Shown: positions 1 through 9,582, numbered from the stretch's first letter. The stretch is DNA of 64,000 bases from Calothrix sp. NIES-2100 (GCF_002368195.1 NZ_AP018178.1:6398645-6462644); one strand, 5' to 3'. Notes: a model not told the origin generated them from the sequence alone. Program-made: numbers and translations.

Positions 1-1
1 T

Positions 2-1675
2 CGGCAATTGCGATCGCAAGGTTACCAAACACCGATTTTATTACTGAGTGCGAAGAATTGCAATGCAGATATTGTCGCAGGTTTAGATGCTGGGGCAGAT
101 GATTATGTGATCAAGCCTTACGATCCGGATGCGTTACTGGCGAGAATTCGGTCTTTATTGCGACGCAAGGGGGCGATCGCGTCGTCTATTTTAACCTGGG
201 CAAATCTTTGTTTAGACCAAATCTCTGGCAAAGTTACTTATGATGACCAAGTAATTTCACTGACGGTTACAGAATATAATTTACTGGAATTGTTTTTACA
301 GAACCCTAATCGCATTTTTAGCCGTCAGGTGATTCTCGATCGCCTCTGGGGATTTGATGATGCTCCAGTGGAACATGCAGTTACGACTCATATTAAAGAC
401 TTACGGAAGAAACTCAAAGCCGGCGGTCTCAAAGAAGATATTCTCGAAACCGTGTATGGTATTGGTTATCGCTTAAAGCCTGCACCCGATCGCTGTGTTG
501 CAACTCCTTCAGCCAATTTAGATGCGCCACACCAAAAACCACCCCATACCGCAGATTTAACCGCCGTTAATCGAGTCTTAGAACGATTTCGCGATTCTTT
601 TAGTCAACAGGTAGCGGTGTTAGAGGAAGCAAAAACTGCTGTTTTGGCGCTTTCTTTATCCCCGGAGTTACAGCAGCAAGCAAAGCATGAGGCTCACAAA
701 CTCGCAGGTTCAATGGGAGCGTTTGGGTATCCAGAAGGTTCTCAGCTGGCTAGGTCAATTGAGAATTTATTGCTACAAGAGCAACCACTGAGCCATGATG
801 AAATTACGCAGTTTTCTCAGTTAGTAAAGGCATTGCAACAAGAGTTAACAAAACCGCCTGTTCCCCTAACTTCTCAACCTGTGGCGCTGCACCAAACTTA
901 TCTTGTGTTGGTAATTGATGATGATACTATGCTGACCGAGCGGTTGCTAGCCCAAGCAGATGCTTGGGGAATGCGCTTGAAAATTGCCCCGGATTTGGCA
1001 ACTGCTCGCGCGGGGTTGGCTTTGACAAATCCGGACGCAGTGCTACTGGATTTGAGCTTTCCCGGTACAGAAGAAGATGGATTAATGCTGCTGCGGGAGG
1101 TGAGTGAGCGATCGCCTGTTTTACCGATTGTCGTTTTCACTGGGCGTGACAGCCTAGCCGATCGCTTGGCTGTGTCACGTTTAGGCGCAAGACAATATCT
1201 GCACAAACCCGCCACAACCGAGCAAATTTTTGGGGCGATCGCGCGTGTTCTCCCGCAACACCAAACCACAGATGCCAAAGTATTAATTGTTGATGATGAC
1301 CCTGTAATTCTGACCGGCTTAGCGGCGTTGCTCACTCCTTGGGGAATCGAGGTCACAAGTTTGAGCGAACCACAGCAATTTTGGAAAGTGCTGATGGCAA
1401 CATCACCAGATTTAGTGGTGCTAGATTTAGAAATGCCAATAGTAAATGGTTTAGAGTTGTGTCAAGTAGTACGACAGGATGCCCATTGGGGGGACTTACC
1501 AATTTTAGTGGTAACAGCCCATACCGATGCGGCATCCTTGCAGCAAGCTTTTGCCGCAGGAGCCGATGATTTTATCACTAAGCCAGTACTAGGGCCGGAA
1601 CTCGTAACTAGGGTAATCAGCCGAATTGAGCGAGTGCGATCGCGTTTGCAGGGAGGTAGAGCCAGCCAGAGGTAA
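2..1675 (+). CDS. Response regulator REC-wHTH-Hpt-REC-REC, 5' end outside window
   Basis: The reading frame is open to the window edge, so the start and the first half of receiver 1, including its phospho-acceptor Asp, are missing. The visible part has the end of a REC domain (conserved Lys in 'VIKPYD'), an OmpR/PhoB-type winged helix (about residues 60-155), a histidine phosphotransfer domain with the 'AHKLAGSMG' histidine motif (about 190-285), and two more complete receivers ('VIDDD'/'LLDLSFP' and 'IVDDD'/'VLDLEMP', about 297-415 and 420-540). Such proteins combine DNA-binding output with an internal Hpt relay station. The gene stops 3 bases before the next gene, the giant sensor kinase, so the two are very likely co-transcribed and probable partners. 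The domain calls are secure; the promoter targets and the exact phospho-flow are unknown. Confidence 0.9.
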   Translation, partial: RQLRSQGYQTPILLLSAKNCNADIVAGLDAGADDYVIKPYDPDALLARIRSLLRRKGAIASSILTWANLCLDQISGKVTYDDQVISLTVTEYNLLELFLQNPNRIFSRQVILDRLWGFDDAPVEHAVTTHIKDLRKKLKAGGLKEDILETVYGIGYRLKPAPDRCVATPSANLDAPHQKPPHTADLTAVNRVLERFRDSFSQQVAVLEEAKTAVLALSLSPELQQQAKHEAHKLAGSMGAFGYPEGSQLARSIENLLLQEQPLSHDEITQFSQLVKALQQELTKPPVPLTSQPVALHQTYLVLVIDDDTMLTERLLAQADAWGMRLKIAPDLATARAGLALTNPDAVLLDLSFPGTEEDGLMLLREVSERSPVLPIVVFTGRDSLADRLAVSRLGARQYLHKPATTEQIFGAIARVLPQHQTTDAKVLIVDDDPVILTGLAALLTPWGIEVTSLSEPQQFWKVLMATSPDLVVLDLEMPIVNGLELCQVVRQDAHWGDLPILVVTAHTDAASLQQAFAAGADDFITKPVLGPELVTRVISRIERVRSRLQGGRASQR

Positions 1676-1678
1676 AAA

Positions 1679-4600
1679 ATGATGAGAAATTATCCGCGAT
1701 TATTTTCCTATGGACTGGCGATTGGCTCAACGGCGATCGCCTTGTTGCTAAGACTGTGGCTAGAATCGCTGCTGTCAGAAACTGTTGGTGGTTGTTTTTA
1801 TATTGCCATCCTCATCACTACTTGGTACGGAGGCTATCATGCTGGGTTGGTATCACTCGTGCTTTCGGCGGTAGCAATCAAATATTTCTTTTTTTACCCA
1901 CGATATCAATTTTGGGTATTTCAACCACAAAGTCTATTCCAGTTATTCATTTTTCTTGTGGTTGGCTTAATAATTAACCGACTCACCAGCAGCTTTCTCA
2001 ACAGCAAACTCAAAATTCAACAACTCAGCCAAAAATTAGCTCAAGAAAATGCCGAACAACTGCGGATGGCTTTGACTGGTGCCAACATGGGGATGTGGGA
2101 TTGGAATATTCTAAACGGAGAGGTCAAATGGTCGCCAGAAACAGAACAGTTATTTGGTTTGGCTATTGGTACTTATGATGGGACATATGAAACCTTTGAT
2201 GCCTGCTTGCATCCTGAAGATCGCCAAGGACTAACCCAAGCAGTACAACAGGCACTGCAAACTCACACTATTTACCAACATGAGTATCGCATTATTTGGG
2301 CAGATGGTAGCATCCACTGGCTTGAGGGCAGGGGACAGGGGTTTTATAACGCAGCGGGTGAGCCTGTGCGGATGGCAGGAACCGTCATGGCGATTGATGA
2401 TCGCAAGCAAGCTCAAATCACCCTAGAACAGCAATTTGCCCAACAACGTTTAGTGATGGATATGACCGTGCGTATCCGGCGATCGCTGAATTTACAAGAT
2501 ATTTTGCAAACGACTGTAGATGAAGTCCGGCAATTTCTCTTGTGCGATCGCGTCACTATTTTTCAATTTTCTCCTGACTGGAGTGGCACAATAGTTGTAG
2601 AATCCGTGGGTGCAAATTGGACAGCTATTTTATCTGCCCAGATCTCCGATCCTTGCTTTGGTGAAAAGTACGTAGAAGCTTTTAAAGCAGGTTTAGTTAC
2701 TGCCAAATCTGATATTTATATTGCAGGTATAGACTCCTGTCATGTCCAACTCCTGGCAAATTTCCAGGTTAGGGCTAATTTGGTAGTGCCGATTTTGCAT
2801 CGAGAAGAATTGTGGGGATTACTGATTGCTCATCACTGTGAGGCTCCTCGTGAATGGCAAACTGCCGAAATTGAGCTGCTACGCCAATTAGCTACTCAAG
2901 TGAGCATTGCGATTCAACAAGCAGATTTGTATGCCCAAGTACAGACTGAACTGACAGAACGCAAACAAATCGAAGCCGCCTTGCGGCACAGCGAACAGCG
3001 ATACCGCTCATTAGTTCACGCCTCAGCGCAGATTGTCTGGCTCACTGATGGCGATGGTATGACAACAGTCGTTCCAGAAATTTGGGAAGAACTATCTGGA
3101 ACATCCACAGCCCAAAGCTTAGGATTAGGTTGGCTCGATTTTGTTCACCCTGATGATCGCGATCGCGCTTTATCGACCTGGCAAGAATCTTACACAAACC
3201 GTACTTTATACGAAACTGAATATCGCCTACGCATGAAGGATGGCAATTACCGCGATTTTGCCGTTCGAGCTGTGCCGATTCTTGCTGCTGATGGTGAGAT
3301 TAGCGAATGGATCGGCACTTGCACAGATATTACCGAGCGCAAACAAGCAGAAGCAGCCCTCAGGGAAAGTCAAATCCAGCTTCAGCGCCAATTGGCGGAA
3401 ATTGAAACCATCTACCAATCCGCCCCAATTGGCTTGAACGTCCTAGACACCGAACTGCGTTTTGTCCGTATTAACCAACGTCTCGCAGAAATCAATGGCT
3501 TTTCCGTCCAAGAGCATATTGGCCGCACAGTGCGTGAGTTACTACCCGACCTAGCTGATGTCGCCGAACCACTGTTAAACTCCATCATAGAAACAGGGAA
3601 ACCGCTGCTCAATGTGGAAATCACAGGCGAAACCCCCGCTCAACCAGGGGTGCAACGAATTTGGTTAGAAAGCTTTTTACCGTTAAAAGATGGGGAACGC
3701 ATCATTGGTATTAGTACTGTATGCGAAGAAATTACCGAACGCAAACAAGCAGAACAAACTTTAGCAAAACAAGCTCTGCGGATTAAAACGCTCTTCCATA
3801 CATCCTTCGATGGCATCGTCATTTTAGATTTATCCGGAAATGTCATCGAAGCTAATGCGCGATTTGCCGAGATGCTGGGCTATACATTAGCAGAAACCGC
3901 AAAACTCAGCGTTTTTGACTGGGATGCTCAGTTTAGCCCCGAAGAACTTCGGCAATTAATAAGCGACTATATCAGCTTTCACAGTGGAGTTTTGGAAACT
4001 CGCCACCGCCGCAAAGATGGCTCAATTTACGATGTAGAAATCAGCACTAGCGTTGTAGAATGGGAAGGGGAAATTATGCGATTCTGCGTTTGTCGCGATA
4101 TTAGCGAACGCAAACAAGCGGAAATTGCTTTACAACAACTAAACGCCGAACTTGAACAACGGGTAGCAGAGCGAACAGCAGAACTGGCAGATGTAAACGA
4201 TCGCCTGCTGGACAAAGTCATCGAACAGCAACAAACCCAAATCATTCTTTTAGAACAATCGCAACTACTGGATCTGGCACATGACACGATCATGACGCTG
4301 GATTTGCAGCGGCGGATCACTTTCTGGAATGAGGGAGCCGAAAATATGTATGGCTTTCCCAAAACCGAAGCTTTGGGGCAAATCTCCGATATTCTCTTGC
4401 AAACTCAATTTCCCCAACCAATAGCAGAAATTGAAGCAGAACTTTTAGAAAAGAGTTACTGGGAAGGAGAAGTTACCCATTTCAGCCGGGACAATCAACC
4501 CCTGACTGTAGCGAGTCGTTGGGTGTTACAAAAAGACAATGCTGGTAAACCGATTAAGATCCTCGAAATCAACAATGACATTACCGAGCGTAAACAAGCA

Positions 4601-6796
4601 GAATTTGCCCTCAGCCAAAGTGAGGAACGCCGCCGACTGGCTTTAGATTTGACTCATACCGCCTTTTGGGATTGGTATTTACCCAGCACAGATATGGTCT
4701 GGAACGATAATCACTTCACTTTACTGGGTTTAGCTCCCTATTCAATTGAGCCAAGTTATGAACTATGGCGCAATGCAATTCATCCTGAAGATATTGATTT
4801 AGTTGAACAACAGTTTTTGGAATCTATTGAAACTCACAGCGATTACGCCAGCGAGTATCGAGTAATTTACCCAGATGGTTCAGTGCATTGGCTGATGGGA
4901 CGGGGAAGGGCAATTTACGATGAATCTGGGCAACCTTTGCGATCGCTCGGTGTATTGTTAGATATTAGCGATCGCAAACTTGCTGAAGCCATTCTCCGTC
5001 AATATGAGCGCATTGTCTCCAGTACCAAAGATGGCATTGCCTTGGTGAACAGTAATTACATTTATCAAATCGTTAATCAAGCTTACTTGGATTGGTGCAA
5101 CAAACCCGATAGCGAAGTTTTAGGAAAATCCAAGCGGGAAGTTCTCGGTGAAAAGTTATTTGATAGTGTCATCCAGTCTCGATTAAATCGCTGTTTAGCT
5201 GGAGAGACAATTCAATATGAACAGTGGTTTAACTATCCTAATCAAGTACCGCAATTTATCAGCGTTACTTATACACCTTATCGTGAACCAGACGGCAGGA
5301 TTTCTGGCGTGATCGTGAGTATGCGCGATTTGACGCAACTCAAACAAGCACAACAAATGCTGGAACTTCAGGCTGTCATTACCCGCAACATGGCAGAAGG
5401 CATTTGCTTAGTGAGAGCCGATAATGGCATCATTGTCTATGCCAATCCTAAATTTGAGCAAATGTTTGGCTATGACCCTGGTGAACTCAACTCTCAGCAC
5501 GTTTCGATTGTCAACTATGGCAATGAATCGGTAAATCCTGAAGATGTTGATCAAGCCATTCGCTCTACTGTCTTACAACAGGGTGAAGCCACTTATGAAG
5601 TTCATAATGTCAAAAAAGATGGTACTCCATTTTGGTGTAGTGCAACTTGCTCTGTATTTAACCATCCCGACTACGGCGATGTTCTAGTCGCAGTTCACCA
5701 AGATATCACCGATCGCAAAAATATCGAAGATGCTTTACGCCACAGCGAAGAAAAGTTTCGCCAACTTGCAGACAACATCCAAGCAGTATTTTGGATGACA
5801 GATCTGCAAACTCAGCAAGTTATCTACGTCAGCAAAGCCTATGAAACCATTTGGCAAAGCCGTTGTGAAAGAGTTTATCAAAATTTTGCCGATTGGTTAG
5901 ATGCGATTCACCCTGAAGATCGCCGGCTTGTTGATCTGGCATTCAGCGAACAATTAAAAACAGGGTACTCTGATACCAAATATCGTATCATCCGCCCCGA
6001 TGGTTTAATCCGTTGGATTCGCGATCGCGCTTTCCCCATCAAAAATGAAACTGGGGAAATTACGAGGATTGCTGGTATTGCTGAAGACATCACAGAACTA
6101 CAAAAAGTTGAGCAAATCAAGAGTGAGTTTATCGGTATCGTCAGTCACGAACTCCGCACGCCTTTAACCGCAATTCGAGCTGCACTAGGCTTATTAAACT
6201 CTGGTATTTACGACAACAGACCAGAAAAATCTAAGCGGATGATAGAGATTGCAGCCACCGACTGCGATCGCCTAGTGCGCCTAGTCAACGATATTCTCGA
6301 CCTAGAACGCTTAGAATCTGGTAGAGCCATCCTCGACAAAACCACCTGCGAAGCTGCTGATTTAATTCAACAAGCAGTGGAGGGAGTAAAAGCGATCGCC
6401 AAGCAGCAAAATATTAGCTTTAATATTGATATTACCGATGCTCAAGTTTGGGCAGATGCTGATGCCATTATTCAAACACTCACCAATCTCTTAAGTAATG
6501 CCCTCAAATTCTCACCATCGGATTCCACTATTACCTTAAGTGTCCAACCCCAAACAGATTGTGTACTCTTCCAAATCAGCGATCAAGGGCGGGGAATTCC
6601 CACAGAGAAGTTAGAAGTTATCTTTGGCAGATTTCAACAAGTAGATGCTTCTGACTCCCGCGATAAAGGCGGCACAGGCTTAGGATTAGCAATTTGTCAT
6701 AGTATTGTTGATCAGCACAATGGGAAAATCTGGGCTGAAAGTACTCTTGGTGTTGGTAGCACATTTTTCTTCACTCTGCCATTGTCTGGGCGATAG
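1679..6796 (+). CDS. Membrane sensor histidine kinase with nine PAS domains and a DXCF-type cyanobacteriochrome GAF domain
   Basis: A 1705-residue kinase. Residues 1-110 form a DUF4118/KdpD-like bundle of about four membrane helices. PAS1 (about 127-245) is followed by a GAF domain (about 255-415), eight further PAS/PAC units (about 435-1475, with a coiled coil near 830-860), HisKA with 'SHELRTPL' (phospho-accepting His1490) and a HATPase with 'NLLSNALKF' and 'GTGLGLAI'. The GAF carries the Cys-His pair of bilin-binding domains (C354-H355 in 'SCHVQLL') and a D-P-C-F motif with C326, 28 residues upstream. That pattern and spacing match DXCF cyanobacteriochromes such as TePixJ. It also has 'FQVRANLVVPI' and 'LWGLLIAHHC', usual in that family. 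Predicted role: light input through a bilin on the GAF plus other PAS inputs, passing phosphate to the neighbouring regulators. Bilin binding is inferred. Confidence 0.93.
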   Translation: MMRNYPRLFSYGLAIGSTAIALLLRLWLESLLSETVGGCFYIAILITTWYGGYHAGLVSLVLSAVAIKYFFFYPRYQFWVFQPQSLFQLFIFLVVGLIINRLTSSFLNSKLKIQQLSQKLAQENAEQLRMALTGANMGMWDWNILNGEVKWSPETEQLFGLAIGTYDGTYETFDACLHPEDRQGLTQAVQQALQTHTIYQHEYRIIWADGSIHWLEGRGQGFYNAAGEPVRMAGTVMAIDDRKQAQITLEQQFAQQRLVMDMTVRIRRSLNLQDILQTTVDEVRQFLLCDRVTIFQFSPDWSGTIVVESVGANWTAILSAQISDPCFGEKYVEAFKAGLVTAKSDIYIAGIDSCHVQLLANFQVRANLVVPILHREELWGLLIAHHCEAPREWQTAEIELLRQLATQVSIAIQQADLYAQVQTELTERKQIEAALRHSEQRYRSLVHASAQIVWLTDGDGMTTVVPEIWEELSGTSTAQSLGLGWLDFVHPDDRDRALSTWQESYTNRTLYETEYRLRMKDGNYRDFAVRAVPILAADGEISEWIGTCTDITERKQAEAALRESQIQLQRQLAEIETIYQSAPIGLNVLDTELRFVRINQRLAEINGFSVQEHIGRTVRELLPDLADVAEPLLNSIIETGKPLLNVEITGETPAQPGVQRIWLESFLPLKDGERIIGISTVCEEITERKQAEQTLAKQALRIKTLFHTSFDGIVILDLSGNVIEANARFAEMLGYTLAETAKLSVFDWDAQFSPEELRQLISDYISFHSGVLETRHRRKDGSIYDVEISTSVVEWEGEIMRFCVCRDISERKQAEIALQQLNAELEQRVAERTAELADVNDRLLDKVIEQQQTQIILLEQSQLLDLAHDTIMTLDLQRRITFWNEGAENMYGFPKTEALGQISDILLQTQFPQPIAEIEAELLEKSYWEGEVTHFSRDNQPLTVASRWVLQKDNAGKPIKILEINNDITERKQAEFALSQSEERRRLALDLTHTAFWDWYLPSTDMVWNDNHFTLLGLAPYSIEPSYELWRNAIHPEDIDLVEQQFLESIETHSDYASEYRVIYPDGSVHWLMGRGRAIYDESGQPLRSLGVLLDISDRKLAEAILRQYERIVSSTKDGIALVNSNYIYQIVNQAYLDWCNKPDSEVLGKSKREVLGEKLFDSVIQSRLNRCLAGETIQYEQWFNYPNQVPQFISVTYTPYREPDGRISGVIVSMRDLTQLKQAQQMLELQAVITRNMAEGICLVRADNGIIVYANPKFEQMFGYDPGELNSQHVSIVNYGNESVNPEDVDQAIRSTVLQQGEATYEVHNVKKDGTPFWCSATCSVFNHPDYGDVLVAVHQDITDRKNIEDALRHSEEKFRQLADNIQAVFWMTDLQTQQVIYVSKAYETIWQSRCERVYQNFADWLDAIHPEDRRLVDLAFSEQLKTGYSDTKYRIIRPDGLIRWIRDRAFPIKNETGEITRIAGIAEDITELQKVEQIKSEFIGIVSHELRTPLTAIRAALGLLNSGIYDNRPEKSKRMIEIAATDCDRLVRLVNDILDLERLESGRAILDKTTCEAADLIQQAVEGVKAIAKQQNISFNIDITDAQVWADADAIIQTLTNLLSNALKFSPSDSTITLSVQPQTDCVLFQISDQGRGIPTEKLEVIFGRFQQVDASDSRDKGGTGLGLAICHSIVDQHNGKIWAESTLGVGSTFFFTLPLSGR

Positions 6797-6839
6797 GCGA
6801 TGAGGGAGTGTGGGGAGTTTGGGTAGAGATGAAAAAAAG

Positions 6840-6945
6840 ACAAATGACCAATGACAAATGACTAATGACAAATGACCATTGACAATTGACCATTGACCAT
6901 TGACCATTGACAACTGACAACTGACAACTGACAACTGACTAATGA
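6840..6945. repeat. Heptanucleotide tandem repeats (STRR type)
   Basis: About 100 bases of 7-bp units (tgaccat, tgacaac, tgacaaa, tgactaa) fill the gap between the kinase and the next receiver gene. The array runs into the ATG of the downstream gene, whose start codon lies in an 'aatgact' unit. Short tandem heptamers of this kind are typical of heterocystous cyanobacteria. Confidence 0.9.
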
Positions 6946-7319
6946 CTAAACAAGTATTAATTGTGGATGACGAAGACCGTATCCGGGAACTAGTACAAGC
7001 TTGTTTGGAAGAATTGGGAGGATGGGCGACGCTAACCGCTGGATCTGGAAAAGAAGGGTTAAAAATCGCACAGACAGAATCTATTGATGCGATTCTGCTT
7101 GATGTGTCTATGCCTGATATGGACGGCATTACAGTCTGTGAAAAACTTCAGGCTAATTCCGTAACCAAATCAATACCAGTAATTTTTCTAACAGCAAAAG
7201 TTCAGCCGAGCGATCGCGCCCGCTTTGCGCAGATGGGAATTGCAGGAGTGATTACCAAACCTTTTGAACCGCTGACAATTTCCCAGAAGGTGGCTGAGAT
7301 TCTGGGTTGGGATGACTAA
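6942..7319 (+). CDS. Single-domain response regulator (REC only)
   Basis: 125 residues that consist only of a CheY-like receiver. The acidic pair is in 'IVDDED', the phospho-acceptor Asp in 'ILLDVSMPDMDG', the Thr switch in 'FLTAK' and the conserved Lys in 'ITKPFEP'. No output domain is present, so it should act as a phosphate shuttle or by protein contact. It lies just downstream of the giant kinase and is a likely partner. The ATG falls inside a heptamer repeat and no Shine-Dalgarno sequence is visible before it. The receiver needs this start, because the next possible codon would remove the first beta strand. Confidence 0.9.
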   Translation: MTKQVLIVDDEDRIRELVQACLEELGGWATLTAGSGKEGLKIAQTESIDAILLDVSMPDMDGITVCEKLQANSVTKSIPVIFLTAKVQPSDRARFAQMGIAGVITKPFEPLTISQKVAEILGWDD

Positions 7320-7423
7320 TTATTAAATTCTGTAACCACATCTCGCTCTTTATTAGTTCTTTATTTTTTTACTTTACCTTTATTGGCTATAGATAAAAAT
7401 CTCTGACATCCCAGCAAAGGTAA

Positions 7424-7792
7424 ATGAAAGCCTGTCAAGTTGAACAATCTGAAGAAGTTACAAACTTTACTTTATTCCCACTACAAAGTTGTGCTATCCA
7501 GGAAATTAAAGAGAATTGGGTTGGTGCTGCGGTTGTGTCTCCAGAAACCGTGATGATTCGTGCTATTTCTTCCAAACAGCGAAAACAAATCCTAGATCAT
7601 CCTCTGACTCAGCGAGAACTTTGTATTCTGAAAATGATTGTTGATGGTAATAACAATCCGGAAATTGCCAAAAAACTATACATCAACATTGGCACTGTCA
7701 AGGCGCATATTCGACATATTTTCTACAAGCTCAATGTTAGCGAACGCGCTCAGGCTTGTGTATTGGCTCTGCGTTCTGGCTTAGTGGATTAA
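7424..7792 (+). CDS. Small LuxR/NarL-type HTH transcription factor without receiver
   Basis: 122 residues. The N-terminal 55 residues show no recognisable domain. The C-terminal part is a LuxR/GerE helix-turn-helix ('LTQRELCILKMIVDGNNNPEIA', then 'GTVKAHIRHIFYKLNVSERAQA'). There is no phospho-receiver, so regulation may come through protein contact or the short N-terminus. It sits between two single-domain receivers with intergenic gaps of about 100 bases. It may be the DNA-binding output of the local relay, which is inference from position only. Confidence 0.85.
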   Translation: MKACQVEQSEEVTNFTLFPLQSCAIQEIKENWVGAAVVSPETVMIRAISSKQRKQILDHPLTQRELCILKMIVDGNNNPEIAKKLYINIGTVKAHIRHIFYKLNVSERAQACVLALRSGLVD

Positions 7793-7907
7793 TACATCGC
7801 TTCAATATATATTAATAAATTCACTGGCTTTCAAAAAGTCTTAACAAGTCACAGTCAAGCAATTAGTTATTTTTGCCAAAAAATATAAATTTTAGGAGCT
7901 TAGTAAA

Positions 7908-8321
7908 ATGAAAATTGTGCAGGAGTTAGCTATCAAAACCAAAACCATTTTGCTCATCGACGATGAAGCCAATGTGCGCGAGCTAGTCGAACTCTGTCTC
8001 ATAGATTTAGGTGGTTGGAATGTACTAACAGTTGATTCTCCATTTTCTGGATTAGAAAAAGCCAAAATTGCTCATCCTGATGCAATTGTATTGGATCTTT
8101 CAATGCGCGGCAGTTTTATGTTTTTAAGAGAATTAAGAAATCATATTGAAACTAAAACAATTCCTCTTGTGCTACTGAGCGCTACAGCACGTTGGTTAGA
8201 TCCGCAATTTATCAAAACTTACAAAGTCGCAGGTATAATTCTCAAGCCTTTCGATCCAGTTACACTTCCTATTCAAATGAGTGAGATTCTTAAATGGCCT
8301 GCTCTACCAATTCATACTTAA
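7908..8321 (+). CDS. Single-domain response regulator (REC only)
   Basis: 137 residues, one CheY-like receiver. 'LIDDEANVRELVELCL' carries the acidic pocket, 'AIVLDLSMRG' the phospho-acceptor Asp, 'LLSATA' the Ser/Thr switch and 'ILKPFDP' the Lys. It is similar to the receiver at 6942-7319 (same 'REL' helix, 'LGGWNVLTV' strand and 'KPF-P' end), which points to a local duplication. A ribosome-binding sequence 'taggagc' lies about 9 bases before the ATG. The third conserved region is divergent ('SMRGSF' instead of 'MPDMDG'). Confidence 0.88.
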   Translation: MKIVQELAIKTKTILLIDDEANVRELVELCLIDLGGWNVLTVDSPFSGLEKAKIAHPDAIVLDLSMRGSFMFLRELRNHIETKTIPLVLLSATARWLDPQFIKTYKVAGIILKPFDPVTLPIQMSEILKWPALPIHT

Positions 8322-8602
8322 TAAAGTTAATCGATTTTGGCTTTTAAATTGGGGATTTTGGATTTTTTTCTTAACTTGTTGGGGGGATGAAACGAAATAA
8401 TTTTTAATCTAAAATATAAAATTGGCAAGTCAAATTACTTTGCTGCAATTCGTAATTTAAATCATTATTTAGGATTCCCTACTGATTAAAGACCACTAAA
8501 TCCAAGATTATGGTGGTTGCGCTATCCTTCAGGAATTATGAATTACGAATTATTTGCTAAACAGCAAAGAGAATCGAAAATAAACACTCGCCAATCCGAG
8601 AG
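8322..8602. other. Intergenic stretch, A+T-rich
   Basis: 281 bases without a coding signal. An inverted pair 'attcgtaattt' / 'aattatgaattacgaat' around 8449-8550 could form a stem. No promoter motif or RNA gene is identifiable by eye. Confidence 0.4.
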
Positions 8603-9091
8603 ATGAATATGATCAGCCCCTTCTCAGATACAGCGAGAAATCAGGATGTGAGAATTCTGGTTGTTGAAGATGATTATATTCTTGCTCTCAACTTCCAAGA
8701 AATTTTAGAATGCTTGGGATATACAGTCATCGATATTGTTGATTCGGCAGAAGTAGCAATTGAAAAAGCAAATCAGCTACAGCCAAATTTAATTTTGATG
8801 AATATTCGCCTATCTGGCGCAATGGATGGTATACAAGCAGCAGAAATAATCTGGCAAATTCGGCGGATTCCTATTATTTATATCACGGGATATTCTGACG
8901 AAAATATTTTAGCTAGAGCTACACAAACATATCCTTTTCCTTACATTATTAAACCTGCTACTAAGCAAAAAATTTACCGTGCTATTCAAAGCATGATTAT
9001 CTTTTTGTTCTGGATGTGGCTGGGTTTCAATCAATCTATTGCCATCATTTATAAACTTTGTATTAAACTTAAACTCACAGTCATTATTTGA
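8603..9091 (+). CDS. Atypical receiver protein lacking the phospho-acceptor Asp
   Basis: 162 residues. The receiver fold is clear: 'ILVVEDDYILALNFQEIL', 'IPIIYITGYSD' with the Thr switch, and 'YIIKPA' with the Lys. It belongs to the type usually written 'LLMDIRLxGxMDGI'. Here that motif reads 'LILMNIRLSGAMDGI', so Asn67 replaces the acceptor Asp. Classical phosphorylation should therefore be lost. The last 30 residues ('IIFLFWMWLGFNQS...') are hydrophobic and unlike a normal alpha-5 end. They might be a membrane tail or the result of a frameshift near 8995. It lies among genuine receivers and could work as a phosphorylation-independent adaptor or be decaying. Confidence 0.75.
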   Translation: MNMISPFSDTARNQDVRILVVEDDYILALNFQEILECLGYTVIDIVDSAEVAIEKANQLQPNLILMNIRLSGAMDGIQAAEIIWQIRRIPIIYITGYSDENILARATQTYPFPYIIKPATKQKIYRAIQSMIIFLFWMWLGFNQSIAIIYKLCIKLKLTVII

Positions 9092-9120
9092 TTTGTAATA
9101 GTATTGGGATTGCCTAAATT

Positions 9121-9510
9121 ATGAAAAAGCAAAACTTAGAACGCCCTAGGATACTAATTGCCGATGACGAAGAAAATTATCGCAATTTGCTGACTTTAAT
9201 ACTAGATAATCAAGGCTGGAAAGTAAGTCAAGCAAGCAATGGCAAAGAAGCAATAGAAAAAGTATTGTCACTCCAACCAGACTTATTAATTTTAGATTAT
9301 AGAATGCCAGGATTAACAGGAGCGCAAGTTTACCGATACCTCCAATTAAATGGCATCAATTTACCAGTTGTCCTAGTTTCTTCCGAATTTGAATTACAGA
9401 AATTAGCTTCATCTTTAGGCATTGTCCATTTTCTCAATAAACCATTTGATATTCAAGATTTATTGACGATGATTCAGTCGGCTTACGATAACTTTTTAAT
9501 TAAACAGTAA
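9121..9510 (+). CDS. Single-domain response regulator (REC only)
   Basis: 129 residues, a CheY-like receiver with all key positions: 'IADDEENYRNLLTLIL', 'LLILDYRMPGLTG' (phospho-acceptor Asp), 'VLVSSE' (Ser switch) and 'FLNKPFD' (Lys). It has no output domain. It is the last of the four stand-alone receivers and lies 30 bases after the Asp-less one, so it is likely in the same transcription unit. Confidence 0.88.
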   Translation: MKKQNLERPRILIADDEENYRNLLTLILDNQGWKVSQASNGKEAIEKVLSLQPDLLILDYRMPGLTGAQVYRYLQLNGINLPVVLVSSEFELQKLASSLGIVHFLNKPFDIQDLLTMIQSAYDNFLIKQ

Positions 9511-9582
9511 AACTGAAAAAGTAAAAAGCGTAGAAGCAATTTATGAATTGCCTCTACTATAAGAGTTCTTGTCAAAGCAAAG

